Of a stretch of 64,000 nucleotides of DNA, positions 12,395-23,744 are shown piece after piece. The stretch is from Allodiplogaster sudhausi (Eukaryota > Nematoda > Chromadorea > Rhabditida > Diplogasteridae), in NCBI GenBank assembly GCA_945643635.1, contig CALZFC010000130.1:426001-490000 (forward strand), given 5' to 3'. The notes below the pieces were generated by a model, which made no database searches, was not told the origin of the DNA, and saw nothing but the letters and a program-made list of their open reading frames with translations. The position numbers and the translations under genes were made by a program. Positions within the stretch are counted from its first letter, which is position 1. Every line of letters starts with the position of its first letter.

Positions 12395-13384
12395 TCATAG
12401 TGACAGTATACTGCAGGTGGCTTTATTATGTTCTTTCCAAATCGTCGCATAGCGGATATTGACGAGATAAGCATCATAGATCTTTCGCTCCCATTCGTCG
12501 TGCAGGTCCTTCTCGATGATCGAGCGGGATGTAGGTGCCATGTCTGTAAGAGAAGGAAGCTGAAAATTATATTTTGTAAATTACAAACCATTTCATCTTA
12601 CTTCTCGAGCTTCCGCTGCTCTTCCATACCGTACGGGCCGTGCCGATGCTTCACCAGCCACATCTCGTCTTCAGTTTTGCCCTGTGAAAAATCAACAATT
12701 CAGAAAATTTGTCGGGCATTCATGCCGGTGATAATATCAATTAATATCGAATACTACTTTTTCATATATCCTTCACTATTTTGCAGAAATGCATTTTCTA
12801 AAGCAAACTCAACCGCAATCTATTTGAATTTTCCTGCCTATTGTAGTCATATCTTTTTTGGGCGCTGTTTTCGGCAAAAAGGCGGGAATTCAAGATGGAG
12901 ACTTTGCTTCCTTTGACCACATCCGTACCGAATAAGCGGCGACTTGTCGAAAGTGCAGATGGGTTGCGTTGAAGACGCGCAGCAGACCGATGCCGTAGTT
13001 GGAGGAGCGGAAGGCGGACCACGGCTGGGGGTGCTCGACGAACGGGTCCACGTTCTCGCGGCAGCCCTAGAAAGCACGAGAGAAATCTCTTTCGTTCATC
13101 GCTCGGGGCGATCCATTCTATACATACATATACATATTTATCATTATATCTACATAGTTTGATTCATGCAAATATGTACATATCTCAAATGGGCGATTAC
13201 ATGAATAAATCGATTAATTTATACAGAGAACCCCCTTACAATTAGTCTTACTTATGTTGATGCATTCATAAATATTAATAAAGCTCGAACGTTGTTGTTC
13301 ACTCACTGCTGAGCCGCTCACTAGGTGTACGGGCGCAGGAGGATCGACATAGGGTGAGCTTACGCCTTTGTACACCTGGAAGAC

Positions 13385-13441
<57 letters not shown>

Positions 13442-16265
13442 AAGGGATAGGCAGAAAGGGGGAGAAAGAGGAGAGATGGGAAGGAGAGAGAAACAGAGAG
13501 GGGGAAAGAGAGAGAAACACAGAGAGTGAGAGAGGGAGAGAGCAGAGAGAGAGAGAGCGCGACAGAGAGAGGAAAAGGAGAGAGAGAGAGAGCGCGCGAG
13601 AAAGAAAGAGAGCGGGAGAGAGAGGGCGAGAGGGAGGGCGAGAGAGAGAGAGAGAGGGAGAGAGAGAGGGGGGTAGAGGAAGAAGGAAAGTAGAGAAATA
13701 CCGTGCGATTATAAACGGGGAAGAGTCGCTCGAAGGAGTGTTCATGGGCGTACAGCTCAAGATCAACGCCCGCTTCGTAGAAGAGCTTCTCGAGGGCGAA
13801 CGCATGCGTGGCGGGGAGACCTGTTCGGATCTGGAAAGAACAATGAAGAAGTCAAACTTTATCGTGTTTCCCATTGTTTCCCTTCAAACAAAGGTAACCA
13901 AATGGAGAAAGTAAGTGAGAGAAAGAGAGAGAGGAGCTGCTCCTGACTGACCACCGACTCGTACTTGGTGCAGTCGTCGTCGTCATAGTCCGAGCAGTAC
14001 ATCGGCCTATGGCCCATTGTGATGATCCACGGGACGCGCGCTCGATTCTCGTTGGCTTTCTGTGCAGAAATGATCACCATAAATATTTTTTTAAAGTAAA
14101 AGTTTTTAATACATAAATCTGTTTTGAAGATCAATTAGAATAAAAACAGTAATATTTTCCGAGTTCTCACCTTGAGATCTTCCTTGAGCCACTCGTACTG
14201 ATGTCCGATCTGCTCCCAGCCGTAGTTCGTGAAGAAGTAGAACTCGGTCGAGAACGAGATGTAGTGCGCGTCGCCGAGGTCGTAGCTTTTTGTAATAAAC
14301 CAAAACTCATTTTTGAATTCGCGCCTTTTTGCCCGACACAAGGGCGAGAGAGCATGTGATTTAGAGAGACTGGAATACCTGTAGAAGAGATTGTTGCCGG
14401 TGGGCGAAGAGAAGCGATGAGTGTAATGAGTGAAGTTACCCTCGTTCTCATGGTTGCCCGGTGTGCCCATGTAGGGGACATAGGCGGCGGCACTCTAAAA
14501 TCATCTCTCTCTCTCTCTCTCTCTCTCTCGCTCTCTCTTCTCTGCTCTGTATCTCGCTTTCATTCCTCTAATTCCCCTCTCTCATTATCACTCTCTTCTT
14601 ACTTTTCTTCACCTTCTTGTCTTTCTCACTTTTTCCCTCCGTTATTTCTCCCTCTCTCCCCTCCCCTCCATATTGTCCAGAAGCTGCTTGCCTCAATCTG
14701 CCTGAAGAACTCGTCGCCAACTCTGCCATAATCCGTGTCCAAATCATAGCCGTAGTCTCCTAAAACGAATTATAATTTTTATTTTATTTTATTTAGTTTT
14801 ACCATTCCATTCTCGACGAGGAGAAGACGAATAAAGAAAGCCAATTATTCAAAATGTAGGATAATTTAAAAATCGCGCCAATATGGTGTATGACGTCGAT
14901 TTGGCCGTTCTGCGCGAGCTGCTGAATCAGCCCCATCGAGCGAGCGTTCTCGTTGCCGAGGTCGCCGTACACGATGACTTCGTATCTAAATACATAGATA
15001 AATTAAAGTGATTCTTTGTTTTAAGAATTTGTGAACTTATTAATTTTACTCAAACATTATGTGATAGAAATTATATACTAGCAGATAAATGAATGAACTT
15101 ACCCTCCTCCATCGCGCGGCTTCAAGTACCGGAACTCGAAAATGGAACTCCAGCCTCGTGGACTACCCGCACGATAGCCTAGATAATGATTGAACCTAGA
15201 GAGAGAGAGAGAGAGAGAGAGAGAGTGCGTGAGAATGAGTGAGAGAGAAAGAGAGAAAGAGTGAAGTGGGAAAGAGAGAGATTGAGAGAGAGAGAGAGAG
15301 AAAGAAAGAGAGAGAAACAGACAATATCGGAAGAAATGTAAGATGATACAACAGTGTCCATTATGTGGTTGTTCGCTTCTGATTCATAAGTTTCAATTCC
15401 TGACTCACGATCGGCTCCCATCGAGAAATGGCAGAAGCAAAAGCCGAGAGAAGAATAATGAATTCGAGAGCAAAAAAAGAAGAAATGGAAGAAGAAGAAA
15501 AACGATGACAAGAAGAAAAAAAAAACAGAAATAAAAACTGTTTGCTAACGGAAGACATCTCCTGGCTGGTCGTCATCGCTGAATTCCACGACCGCCCGAC
15601 TGACGAAGCGCGTCCGGTTGCCGTCAACGAAGAAGGAGATGGCGCCCTCGGCCTCTCGGTCCAAACTGCGGCCGTGGCGAAGATTGCCTGTAGAGATTTT
15701 AAGGAATTTTGAGGGCGGGAAAAATAAGAATTTAAAAAAAAGTAAAAAAATTTAATGCAAAAATTTATTTTTTTAATGAATGCATCTCCTACCAAATTGC
15801 ACAATGGCGTCGAGGACGTCGTCGAATGTAATCCACGTTACTGCCATTGATTTGGGTCCTGGCGAGAAGACAAAAAGATCAGGGAGCATAAGATTTCTTT
15901 CATGTTCGCGCATGTTTTTTTAAAGTAAAATTTAAATTTAAATTTATTTAAAAAAAAATCTCTGATTATTTATTTGAAATAGTATATTTAAAAAAAATCA
16001 GTAAATAAATAGAAAAAAAACACTAACCAACGTATGCGATGTGCACCTGCTCGGGCTGCACAAAGAGCGGGCCTCGATTCACGTCGTTGGCCGCCTTCCA
16101 TGCGGGCACGCGGCTGGGTGGCAGGACGCCGGACTTGGGCGCCAAATTCAAATATGGCGCCGACCGCCGCGCCGACACTCGCCGCCGCGCCTTGTGGTGA
16201 TGGCCGCCAGCGGCGAGGGACAGCGACACGAGGATCAGGAGGAGGAGTACGAGACGAGAGAGCAT
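12395..16265 (-). CDS. Purple acid phosphatase (ACP7-like metallophosphoesterase), secreted
   Basis: 522 residues, 14 exons (minus): 16028-16265, 15793-15858, 15550-15687, 15103-15178, 14879-14985, 14692-14759, 14379-14494, 14171-14285, 13952-14059, 13702-13830, 13307-13375, 12929-13066, 12630-12681, 12395-12543; 1569 nt. Signal peptide MLSRLVLLLLILVSLSLA. An N-terminal fibronectin-like part has YRAGSPRGWS. All metal-ligand blocks are present: GDLG (D181), GDYGYD (D210, Y213), GNHE (N245), GHRPMYC (H325), AHEH (H373, H375). It should hydrolyse phosphate esters at acid pH with a binuclear metal centre. Two introns start with GC: after HHI|G (14879) and after RQIE (14692). Both are forced by conserved protein sequence. 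The last two exons are joined via the in-phase donor at 12630; a stronger-looking donor at 12602 would give another tail. Confidence 0.94.
13386..13690. repeat. Long (GA)n-rich low-complexity tract in phosphatase intron
   Basis: Begins with a pure GA run of about 27 units (13386-13440) and continues as degenerate purine repeats. On the coding (minus) strand this is a very long CT tract in the intron before the GVSSPYVDPP exon. Similar tracts lie at 15195-15315 and 16295-16555. Confidence 0.9.
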
Positions 16266-16714
16266 CTCGAGGAAGGAGAATTGATATTGAATGTAGAGAG
16301 AGAGGAGAGAGAGAGAGAGAGAGAAAGAAACGGAGAGAGAAAGAGAAAGGAAAAGAGAGTGAGAAAGAGAGATTGAGAGATAGAGAGAGAGGTGAGAAAA
16401 AAGGGACCGAGAAGAATGAGATAGAAGGAGAGAGAAAGGCATAGAAAATGAGAAAGAGAGAGAGAGAGAAAATGTGAAATAGAAAGAGAGAGAGAGAGAG
16501 AGAAATAGTAACAGAGAGAAATAGAGAAAGAAAGGGGAAGATCAGAAAAAAAGCGAAAAAGTGTCGTAGGGCTCGTCAAGTGACCAATAGATAGAGGCAC
16601 GCATGATAAGGAGACGGCCTTATCAATGGCGCAAGCCATGCAGAACAGCTGTCGGTGACAACGTGAGCAGATCACACGGAATGGACATGGCATGTCTAGG
16701 AATTCCTGGCAGGG

Positions 16715-16830
16715 GAAAGGGGTGGTGGGTATCAGTTAGGGGGTAGCAGATACGGGGGTATCAGTTAGGGGGATATCAGTTAGGGAGTATCGGCTAGGGG
16801 TACCAGTTAGGTGGTATCAGTAGAGAGTGG
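16715..16830. repeat. Short degenerate minisatellite, unit about GGTATCAGTTAGGGG
   Basis: Six or so imperfect head-to-tail copies of a 15-17 base unit (TATCAGTTAGGG with variable G run) in the spacer upstream of the phosphatase start. Confidence 0.75.
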
Positions 16831-17343
16831 GGGTCTTAGTACCTATTTACATGGTCATTCAAAAACGAGTACATTCACACATTTCTAACTGCTCACTTAG
16901 TGCTTTTTATAATGTATACTTTCTCTCCACAAAGAGAAGGGAGGAGCGATTCTGGTTTCCAATGACTGTTTAATTGAACACAATCAATCAAACATGACGC
17001 ACAATATCAAAAAAGGAAAGAAGAAAAAAATTTGCTTATTCCGTTTATGGCGAAGGTGCGAAGGCATTTTTTTCCATTTCTGCCTCCTTGCATTTTTCAA
17101 GTTTTGAACACAGTGGAGAAGTGTGCGGGTAATGATGGATCGATTTAATTTAGTCATGCCAGCAAATGACAGCAAGCGATATGCTTCTACTAAGAGCAAC
17201 AGAAATGTCTGATTCTGGTGAAAACATTTCACTTCCATTTGTTCAGAACGCTAAGAAAAACACCATTAGATAAATGAAAGAAATGAACTTTATTCAAAAA
17301 GAAGAAAAGAAGCTTTAGGACGTGGCGTTTGAGCCAACGCGGA

Positions 17344-17730
17344 CTACGGACTTCTTTGCTGAAAAAAACAGAGGTGATTAATGTGCTTTTATTAAAATTT
17401 CACATCACACACAACGTTCGTTTTTCCTTAAAGTTGCAAAAAAATTATCTTCCAATTATCACCAAGAAGACGAACCATGATAGTAGTCCAGCATGTTTAC
17501 CGTGGGCCGAACTTTGTTCTCTTTCTTCCACAGCAAATCTTTAAAAAGAACTTGTTTTTTTTTGTTAGAATTATCACTATCATTTTGATTTTCGTTATCT
17601 CAGCAAATACACTCACCCCCTTTCTGGAAGCGTCTGCGATCGTAGAAGAAAAAGACTGCAAAAAAGGAATTCTTGTTAAACTACCTTCTTCATGCTACTA
17701 ACAGTTAGTATTTACAACTCGTGCGCTACC
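17344..17730 (-). CDS. C-terminal exons of an unresolved minus-strand membrane protein gene
   Basis: Small exons with good splice sites join in frame: end of an exon at 17730, then 17617-17655, 17501-17538 and 17344-17358 (stop). The product reads IMIWAVFFFYDRRRFQKG, DLLWKKENKV, then RPTQRSP and stop, i.e. a membrane segment and a basic tail. AATAAA follows on the minus strand near 17290. The upstream exon boundary is hidden in CT repeats. A possible further exon at about 17855-17903 would use the TTTACAG at the edge of the 17.9-21.7 kb unit as acceptor. Family not recognised. Confidence 0.4.
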
Positions 17731-17793
17731 AGCCCAGATCATAATAGTACTTCCAATATTGGGTGAACGATGAGAGGGAGAGAAAAAGAGAGC

Positions 17794-17828
<35 letters not shown>

Positions 17829-17903
17829 GGATAAGGAAGGAGGCGGAGGGTTAAGAGCGCGAGAGTAAAGAAGCCGCCGACCGATAACGCCGATGAGGAA
17901 GAA

Positions 17904-20900
17904 CTCTGTAAATGAAAATTAGCTAACTGGTAGGATTGTTGGCACAAGAAGGCTAACTGACAGGAGTTTGCCCGAAAGAAGGCTAACTGAAAAGATTACG
18001 CACACCGGAAAGGCTAACTGGTAGGATTGTAAAAAGTGGAATGCTAAATGGAAGGAGTTTCGCTTGGAAGGCCTATCAGTAGGTTTTGGAAGGCTAATTA
18101 ACAGGTTGCGACGCGGTCGCGGTAGCGGTCATCTCGGGAGCGATAATTTCGTTGTCGTTATAGTTGCTTTTGATACAATGTTCTCCTTGCCGTGTTCTCC
18201 TCCATGTTCTGATTACCATGCATTTTGCTCTTAATTAGATGCCTATTTCGCTTTAGACAGATAACAATTATACAGGCACGTTTCGCGCGGCACCTTGCTG
18301 CTCAGATAGGAATGCGAAGAGTTCCTCAGACTCCTTCTCATCGCTCCATCTCGAGTCGCTGTTGTTTTGTCGCCTCGCCTCGTCTCTTTCTCCACCAAAG
18401 CTATCGGTTAATGAAATGTGATTTCTCAATGTTTAATGAAGCAGTTTACTGTTTACTTTTATTATGCTTGCCTTTATTATTAAACGATAGAATTGCTTCG
18501 AAGGAAAAATCTCAATATACTCCACTTTCTTTCAGGGTATTTATTTCTTGTTAGAAAAACACTCCCATTAATATTGAATAAATGTTAATGCAAATTAGTT
18601 TGTTTCACTTACTTTTATACTCACACTGCAGGCTGGCAAGGACATCTCTCGACCGAATGTGCTGCTCAGGGATCTCAAGGAGCGCAATCAGAGGTGTGTG
18701 TAGTCTAAGTTTTGCTTCTATTTTAGATGATTGGGTTATTTTGTCGTTATTTGGAGTATTCTTTTTTATTCGATGCGTTTAAATTTTCGGGTAGGATGTT
18801 GCTTTTCAGAATTTTCTCGTTGTATACCCGCCTGAAAAGTGTGCGTCGAATGAGGAGAAGCCGGAGTGTTGTCTGCCAGGTACTGCTCTTCTTCCGCTCT
18901 CCCTCCCGATCTTGAGCGGCAGTAACCAAACAGGTTTGCTTTATAGACGGTAAATTTGTGACTGAATGGTTCTCATTATCATGCGCTTGTTATTTTCGGC
19001 CAATTATATGCTCATTATTCTCTTAGATGCGAATCGAGAGCAAGTATGCCGGCTCGTTTCGGGCGGCGCTACGGCTTGCTAATCAAGTCGCACCTCGAAG
19101 GCCTCATCGCACTCCATCTCCTTAGCCAAGCGCAACTTCTTGAAGTTCTTGAAGTTCTGGTTCTCTTGCAGTTGCCATTTTCGCATAATTATGTGCTTAT
19201 TAAGTGCTAGATGCAAATTGCGAGCAAGCACGCCGGTTCGTTTCGAGCGGCCTTGCTGCTAATGAGCGCTGCGATGAGCTCCTCGCACTCCTTCTCATCG
19301 ATCCATCTCGAGTCGCTGTTATTTGTTCGGCTCTTCTCGTCTCTTCATCCAGCAAAGCTATCGGTAATGAAATGTGATTGCACCTTGAACAAATCTGGGG
19401 ATTCTTGTACTTTGTTTGTGATTCAGTGGTTCTCATTTCGGGCGGTGCTACGGCTTGCCAACTCAGAAGAAGGATGATTGCGTGGTCATCACTATCGATG
19501 ACTGCGACTTAAAAGTAAGATTTCCATTTAGCCGAGCGCTTCTTGATCTAGAAGCAGTGAGGGAATTAAAGCGGTTGCGCATTTTTTTCTATGCATTGTT
19601 GGTAACTTTATTCTACTTGAGCTATGCGGTATTCTCTGATATCTCAACTGTTTAAAAGGTATATCCTTGCCATGCAAGGCATGCGTGTTGAATATGCGTG
19701 AACACAGTCCTGCTTACTTTTATCAGAAATATCTTTTTTCACTAGAATATTCTACAATTTCTTTCTTCTCCGTTCTTTTTTTTACCAGCATGTGCATTTT
19801 GTTTCTTGCTTTAAGAAGAGCTTAATTAAACGCATTTAATTGAAGGATCATCGCGAAGAGAGCGTTGCTGCGCGCCGGTAGTGCGCTGTGCTCACGCCCT
19901 CTTTCCGCGTCCGAGACTTCGCCGTCAAGGAATAAGCCGCCGAAGCGGGGTTCGTGCTGGGGGTTGAAGGGGTAAGTAGAAGGTATATGAGGAATTTTTC
20001 TCAATTGTGGGATCGTGGCAAGTGGACCTCGCGTGTCTTCCGTGCTCTTCTACGGCAGCATTCTTATCAGCCAAGGCCTGAATTCGGTATGTGCTTGTTG
20101 AAAATGTTTTAGCTAATTTTGGTTTTCTTTTTTTTTCTAATAAAGATGAGAATACTCAACACAAGGTACAGTATTCTTGCCTTGTGTACTGTATTCTAAA
20201 CGAACAACTGATTTTTGGCTATGCTAAGTGCAAATGGACATTTTTCATTTTTTTTTTTAGAAAGCCGAGGCTGCCTTCGCAAAGGAGCAAGGCGAGGGAG
20301 CGCAGTAGGACGAGATCTGCAAGCAGTGCGGAGAGAAGACAGTCAAGGTCAGCTTTGGGTAGCTCATCTTTTTAAAAATGCACATTTATAGCACCCTTTC
20401 TTCCCTCCTCATTCTGCTCCTCTCTTCCTCTCTGTTCCGCTCCTTCCTTCCCTCTCCTTTGACTATCTTCTGACTGATTGCTTTGTTGAGAGTGGACAAG
20501 CCGGATGGAGAAGTAGGCTGCGCCCACTACTAGAGCTTCCCTCTAGATGCAGGCTGGCCAGCTCTACCGTCTCTTCGCTTACCAGCACTCCACCAATCCG
20601 CAGGACTACGGACTGTTAGTTTAACTCCTTTGTTTTACTCATATGATTAACTCTTTTGTAGCCTGAACACCTCCATTTTTGTGAATACTAAGTTATGCAC
20701 GAAACGTGGAAGAATTTTATAGGAATTGTGTAAAAAGTAAATGCTAGGGCTATTTTTAAATTCCTCTATTTTTTTTTTCAGTATTTTTCTCATTTCGAAT
20801 AAGTGGATTCAGCGATGAAGTTGTAGTGAGAGATGAGCTTGCAGATACGTGCTGGCGGATGGCTTCGAGATGGCCCTCCCCTCTTCGCAGTCCATCCACG

Positions 20901-21722
20901 AAGTCAGACAGCAAGTCGCCCTTCCTCTTCGCATGAAGGAAACACGAAGCTCGCATCGCTTCCTCGCGAATGACAAGAGAATGGTCTTGGCGAACTTTTT
21001 CGCCATCTGTTTCATCATTTCTGTTGGACTCGAATCTTGATTCCTTCCTTCATTATGCCTTATTTTAGATGGAAATACCTGTTATTTCTTTGGTAGAAGC
21101 AAATCTTGCGGGTTTTAACTAGTTCTTGTGCAACAATATGACTTTATTATATGATATTCCTTGTAACTTGGTTGGCAGTAAATAGCTCAGTTTAGTCTGT
21201 ATTATAGAGTTGCTGTTTCATTACAGTGCTGGTGAGATGTACTTGCGTTGCTATTGCTGCTTTCCCTGGGGAACCTGCTATAACTTGCTCCACGTTCATT
21301 TTGTACTCTAGAAAACACTGATTTTTCCTTTTGTGTTTTTGTTTATTCTTCCCCTTTTCTTCTTTTCCCTTTAGTAAGCCTAATTTCCCTGTTCACTTTT
21401 GTTTAGACGCGTCCCTTAGCTTTTCATTCACTGTTAGATAACATTCTTGTTACAAATAGCTGTTCTTGCTGTAGGTGAATGTCCAAAAAGAAAATGCTGG
21501 GTATAAAGTGTGTTTCTGCACCGTGCATAATACAGAGTGAGGTTTACAAATTGAGTGCAGAATAATAAGAAGATGAATGGTCACATTTACAAATAATGCC
21601 TGGCGCAGGTAACGAAACAATCCTGCCAGTTAGCCTTCCTGCGCACTTTTGGAAGGCTAATCGACAGGCGTGCTGACAGGCCTTCCAAAATCCTGTCAGT
21701 TAGCTAATTTTCATTTACAGAG
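17904..21722. mobile_element. 3.8-kb unit bounded by inverted repeats with iterated GGCTAACTG motifs
   Basis: Left end CTCTGTAAATGAAAATTAGC and right end GCTAATTTTCATTTACAGAG are exact inverted copies. Both ends continue inward as a tandem series of AAGGCTAACTGRYAGGATT-like motifs (17920-18110 left; 21615-21715 right, inverted). This is the layout of a DNA transposon with subterminal repeats. No target-site duplication is clear beyond AA, and no transposase was recognised. Read outward, each end is a good splice acceptor (TTTTCATTTACAG|AG). The inside holds short exon-like pieces with splice sites (18633-18692, 20277-20346 with an in-frame stop, 20549-20617, and on the minus strand about 20830-21010). 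It also holds a thrice-repeated segment (18240-18420, 19027-19110, 19209-19378). Confidence 0.65.
18240..19380. repeat. Three diverged copies of an exon-like segment
   Basis: Segments at 18240-18420, 19027-19110 and 19209-19378 share the series AGATGC, GCCGGTTCGTTTCGNGCGGC, CTCCTTCTCATCG, CATCTCGAGTCGCTG and AGCAAAGCTATCGGTAATG. Read on the minus strand they give DEKECEEL..LISSKAARNEPA-like sequence. Read on the plus strand they give YAGSFRAAL. None is a long open frame. They look like decayed copies of one exon inside the 3.8-kb unit. Confidence 0.6.
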
Positions 21723-21891
21723 AAGACAAGCAGAAGGTTGAAAACGATCGTCGTGATCAGGCCGACATTGCAGTAGGAGAGCTGTCAAAGATGTATTTAA
21801 AATGTTTATTGGCTGCCTTTTTTGTTTCAAAACGTTTGGGCGGGAAACTGAAAAAAACCCATTGTATTATTATGCCATTTTGGCGCCATAA

Positions 21892-22515
21892 TTAAAATGA
21901 TGCTATTTCGACTTCGCTCTCCCAGTGGAGCTGGCGGCCAAGCAGCTGGGAGAGCGTGGCGTTGTCGATATCTTCGGCGCACGAGTTGGAGAAGCAGCTG
22001 CACGCGAAATCGAATCTGAAATTGAAAAATTAATTAAAGATTGATATTTATTAAATTTTTTAATCTCCTGAATACGGCTAAATTTAGTACTTATGTATGC
22101 ACATATATTTATGGAAAGAAATTCCAAATGAGATGTGTGATTTCGTCACATTTTCGGTTTGTCAGTTGGAATGCGCCAGCAGCTAGCAGGCAAGTGAGAA
22201 ATGAAGCAGCCGTAGGGAGTCACTGTCATCTGGAAGAGAGAGAGAGGAGAGAGAGAATGAGAGAAAATTTCATTATTCTCCATACCTTCCCGAAGCCGTC
22301 CTTCTTCTTGCTCAGATAGAAATGCACCTTGTATCCACATGCGCCCTCGCAAAACGTGATGTTCTATTACGTGTTGATGCCGCACTCGGGAGGAGGGACT
22401 GAGGTGTAATCTCTTTGGAGAGGGCAGATTCTGTTGTGGACACAGTCATGACGCCATCTGCATGTGCAAGGAGCGAGAAGCTGCCGAAGACGAGCAAGAG
22501 AAGCAGTAGCTTCAT
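21892..22515 (-). pseudogene. Broken gene for a small secreted cysteine-rich protein
   Basis: Three minus-strand exons: 22286-22515, 22150-22229 and 21892-22015. It starts with a clear signal peptide, MKLLLLLLVFGSFSLLAHA. The cysteine-rich part (CRWRHDC, PPPECGIN, CEGACGYK, GCFISHLPASCW, ACSCFSNSC) lies in a different frame from the signal peptide. It also has an in-frame TAATAG pair between CGINT and NITFC. Later junctions are in phase. The Cys pattern, with the CxCFSNSC end, recalls nematode ET-module/Ly6-like secreted proteins, but this is only a resemblance. Either a pseudogene or two local sequence errors. Confidence 0.5.
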
Positions 22516-22652
22516 GTCGATCCGACCGATCAGGAGCGATGAGAGTAGGCGAAGTGAGCGAGAAACAGTGAAATCGAGGATAAAATGACACCACGATATA
22601 TTTCCTCATTCAATTGCATTCATTTTGCACTTTACAAAATATAAAGTACATA

Positions 22653-22710
22653 CAGTCCCGCCCAGGATTTTGGTACCAAGGACGCTTCGGACGATTCGGA
22701 CGCTTCAAAA
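22653..22710 (+). repeat. Solo transposon end related to the 35.7-kb palindrome
   Basis: TA|CAGTCCCGCCCAGG followed by repeated GGACGCTTCGGACGATTCGG. The 35674 end is TA|CAGTACCGCCCAAC followed by repeated GGATGCAACGG, so the two share the terminal CAGTNCCGCCCA and the design. No matching opposite end was found nearby. Confidence 0.45.
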
Positions 22711-22719
22711 TGCATTTTT

Positions 22720-23744
22720 GTTCTAGGAAAAACTAAAATATTTTAAATGGTACCTTAGTTTGCTTATAGAGTACGGATGCTACTGTTAAAAAATCGATAA
22801 CTTTTTATCATTTGATAAAAAGTTATCAGTTTTTGCTAACAAAAAATTTCATTTCTAATGTTTTTTCAACAAAATTTCTCCTGTACCATTATGTTGTATA
22901 TGCAACACATGCGATATTTGAGAAAAAAAATCATGAATTTATGCCCTTCATTTATGCATCATTTTTACCTTACAAATATTTGCTTCTGCAAAATTTCTAT
23001 AAACAATTTTGTGAAGAAAACAATTTCCAAAAAAATCACCTTCGAAATGCAAAAAAAAATTACATACAGCAGGAAGAAAGTGACTCTGTAATTTGAAATA
23101 AAATATTTTCGTGAACGGCACGAGACGATAGTTCCTGGTTACGCTTAATTATACTGTGTTGGGCGTGAAGAATATATGCATACGGATAACTTCCTTGTCA
23201 ACAAGGTACGACTTGCGTACTCTAATTGTAGCACTGCGCGCTCTGCATTCCAAATCGGCCGTTTTGGTGGTATATGAACCACCGTTCCGATGTTGTGCTT
23301 CCATGCAATTTGTCAGCTTTTCAAAGAATATATTAATTTTTTTCGTTGCATGGCATCAACTAGACACTCGGAAAGATCACCTGCTTACGAACTTTAATAA
23401 GTGGTTTCGAGACAGCAACCAACAGATGGCTCATGTCAGCTTTAAAGAAGCTCGCTACTGAAATTGCAATCTATCGGCTGCGGTTACAGAAGCTTAGCTG
23501 CGTTTCAATTTGACTTTATATGCAGCATTCTCATTCATTTCTTGAAAAGTCATTATTTTAAAGTTTTCTCTGAATTCGTCACCTCTTCTGACTGGTCTTG
23601 AAGAGGCGTCGTGGCTAAAATGCACTTGCTGGCTGTAATGTGTAGAACACCAACAAAAATGCTTAAATATTATCAGTCCGTGTTCATATGTATCTTTTTC
23701 TTAAGTTAGAGTTCAGAAACCTTTTTTTTAAAGAATACTAACGA
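22720..23744. other. AT-rich spacer upstream of the receptor gene
   Basis: Contains runs of A/T and only AT-rich, low-complexity open frames. No gene recognised. The receptor promoter should lie here. Confidence 0.55.

Noticed and set aside
12395..12681. Alternative phosphatase tail using the donor at 12602
   Set aside because: It stops after 23 poorly coding-like residues; the donor at 12630 opens a 48-residue frame with normal coding codons, so I preferred it, though an alternative isoform is possible.
16730..16820. Interstitial telomeric repeat because of TTAGGG strings
   Set aside because: The nematode telomere unit is TTAGGC, and the actual repeat unit here is a 15-17 base GGTATCAGTTAGGG sequence.
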